Shown one piece after another: positions 57,701 to 64,000 of a stretch of 64,000 nucleotides of DNA (position 1 is the first letter of the stretch; each line of letters opens with the position of its first letter). The translations under genes were made by a program, and so were the position numbers. The notes below the pieces were generated by a model. It was given only the letters and a program-made list of their open reading frames with translations. It was not told the DNA's origin and did not search any database. This DNA comes from Semisulcospira habei (Eukaryota; Mollusca; Gastropoda; Semisulcospiridae): NCBI GenBank assembly GCA_036245525.1, contig BTPG01000007.1:168528193-168592192 (forward strand), given 5' to 3'.

Positions 57701-60700
57701 TATTGTACCAAGAACATTCATTAATCAATTAAGTATCCCTTTTGTCCAGCGTTATTGTACCAAGAACATTCATTAATCAATTATGTATCCCTTTTGTCCA
57801 GCGTTATTGTACCAAGAACATTCATTAATCAGTTAAGTACCCCTTTTGTCCAGCGTTATTGTACCAAGAACATTCATTAATCAATTAAGTACCCCTTTTG
57901 TCCAGCGTTATTGTACCAAGAACATTCATTAATCAATTAAGTATCCCTTTTGTCCAGCGTTATTGTACCAAGAACGTTCATTAATCAATTAAGTACCGCT
58001 CTTGTCCAGCGTTATTGTACCAAGAACATTCATTAATCAATTAAGTACCCCTTTTGTCCAGCGTTATTGTACCAAGAACATTCATTAATCAATTAAGTAT
58101 CCCTTTTGTCCAGCGTTATTGTACCAAGAACATTCATTAATCAATTAAGTATCCCTTTTGTCCAGCGTTATTGTACCAAGAACATTCATTAATCAATTAA
58201 GTACCCCTTTTGTCCAGCGTTATTGTACCAAGAACATTCATTAATCAATCAAGTATCCCTTTTGTCCAGCGTTATTCTACCAAGAACATTCATTAATCAA
58301 TTAAGTATTCCTTTTGTCCAGCGTTATTGTACCAAGAACATTCATCAATCAATTAAGTATCCCTTTTGTCCAGCGTTATTGTACCAAGAACATTCATTAA
58401 TCAATTAAGTATCCCTTTTGTCCAGCGTTATTGTACCAAGAACATTCATTAATCAATTAAGTATCCCTTTTGTCCAGCGTTATTGTACCAAGAACATTCA
58501 TTAATCAATTAAGTATCCCTTTTGTCCAGCGTTATTGTACCAAGAACATTCATTAATCAATTAAGTATCCCTTTTGTCCAGCGTTATTGTACCAAGAACA
58601 TTCATTAATCAATTAAGTAACCCTTTTGTTAAGCGTTATTGTACCAAGAACATTCATTAATCAATTAAGTATCCCTTTTGTCCAGCGTTATTGTACCAAG
58701 AACATTCATTAATCAATTATGTATCCCTTTTGTCCAGCGTTATTGTACCAAGAACATTCATTAATCAGTTAAGTACCCCTTTTGTCCAGCGTTATTGTAC
58801 CAAGAACATTCATTAATCAATTAAGTACCCCTTTTGTCCAGCGTTATTGTACCAAGAACATTCATTAATCAATTAAGTATCCCTTTTGTCCAGCGTTATT
58901 GTACCAAGAACGTTCATTAATCAATTAAGTACCGCTCTTGTCCAGCGTTATTGTACCAAGAACATTCATTAATCAATTAAGTACCCCTTTTGTCCAGCGT
59001 TATTGTACCAAGAACATTCATTAATCAATTAAGTACCCCTTTTGTCCAGCGTTATTGTACCAAGAACATTCATTAATAAATTAAGTACCCCTTTTGTCCA
59101 GCGTTATTGTACCAAGAACATTCATTAATCAATTAAGTATCCCTTTTGTCCAGCGTTATTGTACCAAGAACATTCATTAATCAATTAAGTATCCCTTTTG
59201 TCCAGCGTTATTGTACCAAGAACATTCATTAATCAATTAAGTATCCCTTTTGTCCAGCGTTATTGTACCAAGAACATTCATTAATCAATTAAGTATCCCT
59301 TTTGTCCAGCGTTATTGTACCAAGAACATTCATTAATCAATTAAGTACCCCTTTTGTCCAGCGTTATTGTACCAAGAACATTCATTAATCAATTAAGTAT
59401 TCCTTTTGTCCAGCGTTATTGTACCAAGAACATTCATTAATAAATTAAGTACCCCTTTTGTCCAGCGTTATTGTACCAAGAACATTCATTAATCAATTAA
59501 GTATCCTTTTTTTCCAGCGTTAGTGTACCAAGAACATTCATTAATCAATTAAGTATCCCTTTTGTCCAGTGTTATTGTACCAAGAACATTCATTAATCAA
59601 TTAAGTATCCCTTTTGTCCAGCGTTATTGTACCAAGAACATTCATTAATCAATTAAGTATCCCTTTTGTCCAGCGTTATTGTACCAAGAACATTCATTAA
59701 TCAATTAAGTATCCCTTTTGTCCAGCGTTATTGTACCAAGAACATTCATTAATCAATTAAGTATCCCTTTTGTCCAGCGTTATTGTACCAAGAACATTCA
59801 TTAATCAATTAAGTACCCCTTTTGTCCAGCGTTATTGTACCAAGAACATTCATTAATCAATTAAGTATCCCTTTTGTCCACCGTTATTGTACCAAGAACA
59901 TTCATTAATCAATTAAGTACCCCTTTTGTCCAGCGTTATTGTACCAAGAACATTCATTAATCAATTAAGTACCCCTTTTGTCCAGCGTTATTGTACCAAG
60001 AACATTCATTAATCAATTAAGTATCCCTTTTGTCCAGCGTTATTGTACCAAGAACATTCATTAATCAATTATGTATCACTTTTGTCCAGCGTTATTGTAC
60101 CAAGAACATTCATTAATCAATTAAGTATCCCTTTTGTCCAGCGTTATTGTACCAAGAACATTCATTAATCAATTAAGTATCCCTTTTGTCCAGCGTTATT
60201 GTACCAAGAACATTCATTAATCAATTAAGTACCCCTTTTGTCCAGCGTTATTGTACCAAGAACATTCATTAATCAATTAAGTACCCCTTTTGTCCAGCGT
60301 TATTGTACCAAAAACATTCATTAATCAATTAAGTATCCCTTTTGTCCAGCGTTATTGTACCAAGAACATTCATTAAATAAATTAAGTATCTCTTTTGTCC
60401 AGCGTTATTGTACCAAGAACATTCATTAATCAATTAAGTATCCTTTTTGTCCAGCGTTATTGTACCAAGAACATTCATTAATCAATTCAGTATCCCTTTT
60501 GTCCAGCGTTATTGTACTAAGAACATTCATTAATCAATTAAGTATCCCTTTTGTCCAGCGTTATTGTACCAAGAACATTCATTAATCAATTCAGTATCCC
60601 TTTTGTCCAGCGTTATTGTACCAAGAACATTCATTAATCAATTAAGTATCCCTTTTGTCCAGCGTTATTGTACCAAGAACATTCATTAATCAATTAAGTA

Positions 60701-63118
60701 TCCCTTTTGTCCAGCGTTATTGTACCAAGAACATTCATTAATCAATTAAGTATCCCTTTTGTCCAACGTTATTGTACCAAGAACATTCATTAATCAATTA
60801 AGTACCCCTTTTGTCCAGCGTTATTGTACCAAGAACATTCATTAATCAATTAAGTATCCCTTTTGTCCAGCGTTATTGTACCAAGAACATTCATTAATCA
60901 ATTAAGTACCCCTTTTGTCCAGCGTTATTGTACCAAGAACATTCATTAATCAATTAAGTATCCCTTTTGTCCAGCGTTATTGTACCAAGAACATTCATTA
61001 ATCAATTAAGTACCCCTTTTGTCCAGCGTTATTGTACCAAGAACATTCATTAATCAATTAAGTATCCCTTTTGTCCAGCGTTATTGTACCAAGAACATTC
61101 ATTAATCAATTAAGTACCCCTTTTGTCCAGCGTTATTGTACCAAGAACATTCATTAATCAATTAAGTATCCCTTTTGTCCAGCGTTATTGTACCAAGAAC
61201 ATTCATTAATCAATTAAGTATCCCTTTTGTCCAGCGTTATTGTACCAAGAACATTCATTAAAGAGGAGATATTGTGAAGTAAAAGTTAAAGTTTCCCTTT
61301 TGTCCAGCGGTATTGTACCAAGAACATTCATTAAAGAGGAGATATTGTGAAGTAAAAGTTAAAGTTTCCCTTTTGTCCAGCGTTATTGTACCAAGAACAT
61401 TCATTAAAGAGGAGATATTGTGAAGTAAAAGTTAAAGTTTCCCTTTTGTCCAGCGGTATTGTACCAAGAACATTCATTAATGAGGAGATATTGTGAAGTA
61501 TTAACGCTGGGAACGTCACTTTTAAAAAATCTGTTTTATTCTGTTTAGTGGCAATTTCACAGAATACACGGAAATAACATCTTTTTAACCAACGACCGAC
61601 ACACAGCAGAAAGGGTCACCGGGGATTCTGACGCAATCGTGATTTCCAGTGACGCCATGGTCGACGACGTCCTGTACGAGGTAGGTCCGGTGTAATACAC
61701 AGTATACACAGTTTTGTTCCCCCACTCAAGACGTCCGTTGGACTCATGTCACAGCCGTTGTCCAGAGTTCTGTTTCAAATCAAATTCAATTTGTCGGACC
61801 TGCTATCACACTTACAATACACATACCAATGTGGGGGGGGGGGGGGATTACTCAAAGCTGGACAAACAAACCGGCAGTCAAGTGCAGGGGATCTAACGAT
61901 TTATTTGTTCCCCTTGGCACTGCATCTACTGGCGATTGATTTGGTTTGTGGGTATTGTTACTCTTGATCATGTTTATAACCCTAGCCACTTCTACGTGCA
62001 AGGTAAAAAGTGGACAGGTTAATTTTTTTGAGTTGCCACATTTCTGTGCGTGTACGTGTTGGTATTGAAATGTATCGATGCCCAGCCGTTTGCTCAAATG
62101 TAACATTTGTTAGACCTGCAGTGTCGTAAGAACCTTGTGGAAAGGTGGAGGGGCTTTGCATCCCCCCACCCACCCCCTCCACCCCAAGGAAATATAGGAA
62201 AGTTGCCACAGTGTCCCTTACCACCACCACCACCACCACCCCCTCACCACCCCTTTTCCCCTGCTCCGTATATTTTAGACAAAAGCATGTCATGTAGAGT
62301 ATCTTTCGAGGATGGAAGTCTAATGCCTCGTCTCTCCCCCATCCCCACCCCCACACCTTGTTTGATTTTCTTTCCGAAGGTTAAATTATTGCAAATTGGT
62401 TACTGTGTGCACCCCCCCCCCCCCCCGACAACACCGCCACCCTCCTACGTTGTTTGTTCGTTTGTTTGTTGTTGTCTTTTTTTAGGTTGGAAAGTGATAA
62501 ATATTTTTCTGGAGTACAGCATTGGTGAGTTATCTGTTGGCGTATACTGGAATATAAAAAAAAAAAATATTATATAAGCTGGCTTCATCTACAGTTTTCG
62601 AAGAAAATCATGCGGTTTGACGTTTCACAAGGGTGAACACCAAAAGGCGTACGGTACTGTTCTTTTTAGGATGTACGACTTTTCCTTTCTTAACCTGTTG
62701 GCTGTCGGTTGCACATTTTGTCCCGATAATCCACGTGGGAATCATCGCGGCAAAAAAACGCTTCCGACAGCCAAAGGGTTAATTGCGCTATCGATACAGA
62801 ATACGTCGTGCTGTCGGTTACATATCGTGAATATTAACCCTTTGCGTGTCGACGGTAGCGGTTTTAGTCGCAACGATTCCTGCAGGAATCATCGCGACTA
62901 AAACTGCAACCGACACGCAAAGGGTTAATAATGTTCTTCTGTACTGTGTGAAGGTGCAGCTTGATGCAACAGAAGGTGACACATCCCGGAAGTCCCTTTG
63001 GTGTGGTGTAATAAGCGATAACCCCGTCATCATCGCACCACTGCCGATGGGGGGGATCTCAGCTTGGTCTGACGCAGTCGTCATTGGACACACCGCGGTT
63101 TGGGAGTATGGTGAACAG
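54771..63118 (+). CDS. RING/B-box/coiled-coil plus NHR protein, paralog B (partial, three coding exons in window)
   Basis: Coding exon a (54759-55970, or to 55961) opens with the same MAS...Q start as paralog A. It has RING C3HC4 at residues 13-52, two B-boxes and a coiled coil. It ends at GAG|GTAATG (400 codons) or the upstream CAG|GTTACA that aligns with paralog A; both are phase 0. NHR exon 1 is 61549-61680 (44 codons, WQFH...YE) and NHR exon 2 is 62954-63118 (55 codons, LWCGVIS..P...GG). Both match paralog A exactly in length and phase. The third NHR exon is not in the window. The 5.6-kb first intron is filled by a 52-bp satellite. Without splicing, the first exon frame stops at 55989-55991. 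Predicted role as for paralog A. Exons are clear; the RING-NHR linkage is inferred. Confidence 0.72.
56808..61259. repeat. 52-bp satellite array, roughly 85 units
   Basis: Units starting AAGTATCCCTTTTGTCCAGC repeat head to tail every 52 bases with mostly single-base variants (AAGTACCCC, ATTCTACC, AAGTACCGC). A pattern of variants repeats exactly 936 bases apart: for instance 57287 and 58223, 57679 and 58615, 57991 and 58927. This shows an 18-unit higher-order duplication spanning about 57150-59030. The array lies wholly in the first large intron of paralog B. Short open frames here are repeat artefacts. Confidence 0.96.
61260..61500. repeat. 73-bp related units at the satellite edge
   Basis: Four GAGGAGATATTGTGAAG-bearing units start at 61260, 61333, 61406 and 61479. 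They share the CCCTTTTGTCCAGC...AACATTCATTAA half with the 52-bp units but have a different linker. The left edge of the array (56770-56800) also carries AGTAAAAGTTAAAGT. Confidence 0.92.
62150..62440. repeat. C-rich and CAC-rich low-complexity tracts
   Basis: Several C-runs and (CCA)n between NHR exons 1 and 2 of paralog B; also a G-run at 61833-61846. Confidence 0.85.
62690..62782. mobile_element. TTAA palindromic element, distinct core
   Basis: TTAACCTGTTGGCTGTCGG and CCGACAGCCAAAGGGTTAA ends; short, with an inner GATAATCCACGTGGGAATC turn. Confidence 0.78.
62834..62928. mobile_element. TTAA palindromic element, distinct core
   Basis: TTAACCCTTTGCGTGTCG and CGACACGCAAAGGGTTAA are perfect inverted ends. 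The core is centred on CCTGCAGG. It ends 25 bases before NHR exon 2 of paralog B. Confidence 0.85.
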
Positions 63119-63189
63119 GTAGATAACACTGATAGTATGACGGAGTGTCTGTACTCATATTTACCTTTAAAAAAAGAAAGAGAAGTGTA

Positions 63190-63262
63190 TTGTAGTCTGT
63201 GGGAATCGAACCCACATCCTCGAGATTTAAAGTCCAACGCCTGAAGATTACTCACGATAACA
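63190..63262 (-). other. tRNA-like fragment, probably SINE-derived
   Basis: The minus strand has a perfect T-arm (GTGGG, TTCGAAT, CCCAC) preceded by a weakly paired anticodon-like arm around CTTTAAA. The acceptor stem does not pair, so this is not a functional tRNA. Confidence 0.4.
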
Positions 63263-63868
63263 GCTGATGTTAAAATCAGCTTTGTACGAGTGTCTGCAAG
63301 ACTGCACTGTTTGCTCAATGCGAAGCTCCATTGCTGATATTGACCGTCTATAGTCATTTTTACGTCATTCTCACGTCATTTTGTAATAGTGTACCCCCTG
63401 GCTTGGCAGCTAAAACGACCTACTTCAAGCATTGTATGGTTAATAGTTCGCAATATTTCCATATAAATGTTCATAGTATGTCTTACAATAATAATATGTC
63501 TTACAATAATGGGCAAAAAGACTATTTTCCGTCATTAAGTTTCAATATCGTAAAATGAAAGACTTGTTTGCTCTTCTTCTCCTTTGTACGCAGGAGAGTT
63601 CCTTCCGTTAGGCTCAAAAGGCAAAGGAAAACCTCTGTAACATATGCCTAGTCACTCGGACTGTGAAAAGAAGGGTAGAAAAGTCTCAGCAGATGCAAGG
63701 CAACATTCAGCAATCAAAGCGGTCATGGAGCAAAGTCGACGGTCAGTCACTAGGGTATCAGACTAAAATCCGCTACAACGACAAGCACCTATGCTTGTGT
63801 GAAACATCAGTATGACTCACACTATTTCAATTCGTATATCGAGCACGACTATTCACACAGCATCATGT
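63263..63868. other. Region without recognisable genes
   Basis: Intron sequence of paralog B by position. An acceptor-like CGCAG at 63588-63592 is followed by a stop in every plausible phase, and no third NHR exon was found. Confidence 0.5.
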
Positions 63869-64000
63869 TTAACCCCTTCACTGCCGACAAAGAGTAAACA
63901 CAATCCAATTGCAAGAGACACGCCAGCAAGAATAGGTCCTCGGGCCCGCGACGGCTGTGCGAGAGCCCACTGCGGCTGTCGTGGGTCCGAAGACGTTTTA
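63869..64000. mobile_element. TTAA palindromic element, cut by window end
   Basis: TTAACCCCTTCACTGCCGAC, then AATTGCAAGAGACA and a GC-rich inverted core. The right end is outside the window. Confidence 0.65.

Noticed and set aside
57287..58408. Two identical 61-codon open frames
   Set aside because: They are the satellite read in one frame; their identity only reflects the 936-bp duplication.
56808..61500. Regular short repeats resembling a CRISPR array
   Set aside because: Units are contiguous 52-mers with no unique spacers, and the context is an intron of a spliced gene; it is a satellite.
61852..61967. Relation to the inverted-repeat element at 36220-36443
   Set aside because: Only a short shared stretch (AGGGGATCTAAC and TTCCCCTTGG); too little to call a copy.
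63190..63262. tRNA gene on the minus strand
   Set aside because: T-arm is perfect but the acceptor stem and D-arm do not form and the anticodon stem is poor; more likely a SINE relic.

Overview
This window reads as a stretch of a repeat-rich metazoan nuclear genome, most likely a mollusc and probably a gastropod. The inference rests on spliceosomal gene structures with GT/AG introns, abundant dinucleotide microsatellites, several LINE families (RTE-like, L2/CR1-like, one with a 2A peptide), a Ty3-type LTR retrotransposon, and RING/B-box genes. Nothing here is bacterial or viral in layout. The exact taxon cannot be fixed from the sequence alone.

Left part (1-9 kb): two tandem two-exon genes (3678-4334 and 6144-7837) each encode a small secreted, cysteine-rich precursor with a signal peptide, a propeptide with a dibasic site, and a C-x-C-x4-C-x-C core. 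They are the best candidates here for an undescribed peptide family. An RTE-like LINE (362-3533) lies just upstream, and TTAA-flanked palindromic elements crowd the introns and the 3' end of the first copy.

Middle part (11.7-31 kb): mostly LINE copies. These are a 5'-truncated RTE tail, a diverged LINE 3' end, a near full-length LINE whose ORF1 carries a 2A ribosome-skipping motif (15.7-20.5 kb, +), a CR1/L2-like LINE with an SGNH-esterase-type ORF1 (20.6-25.9 kb, -), and a nearly intact L2 ORF2 (26.9-30.5 kb, +).

Right part (31.7-64 kb): an inverted, head-to-head pair of paralogous genes. Each has a single large exon coding RING, two B-boxes and a coiled coil, followed by exons of 44, 55 and 60 codons coding a Neuralized homology repeat (NHR). 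The copy on the minus strand spans 45958-31849. The plus-strand copy starts at about 52577 and runs off the window after its second NHR exon. All visible junctions are phase 0, so the two halves are predicted to form one RING/B-box/coiled-coil/NHR protein, a combination I do not recognise as a standard TRIM class. Between the two start regions sits a young Ty3-type element (45959-51332) that lacks integrase; the paralogous arm keeps its empty site. The large intron of the plus-strand copy is filled by a 4.7-kb satellite of 52-bp units with an 18-unit higher-order repeat. The same intron of the minus-strand copy holds a foldback element instead.

Across the whole window about twenty short elements share TTAA ends and carry perfect or near-perfect palindromic cores whose sequence differs between copies while the two arms of each copy stay complementary.
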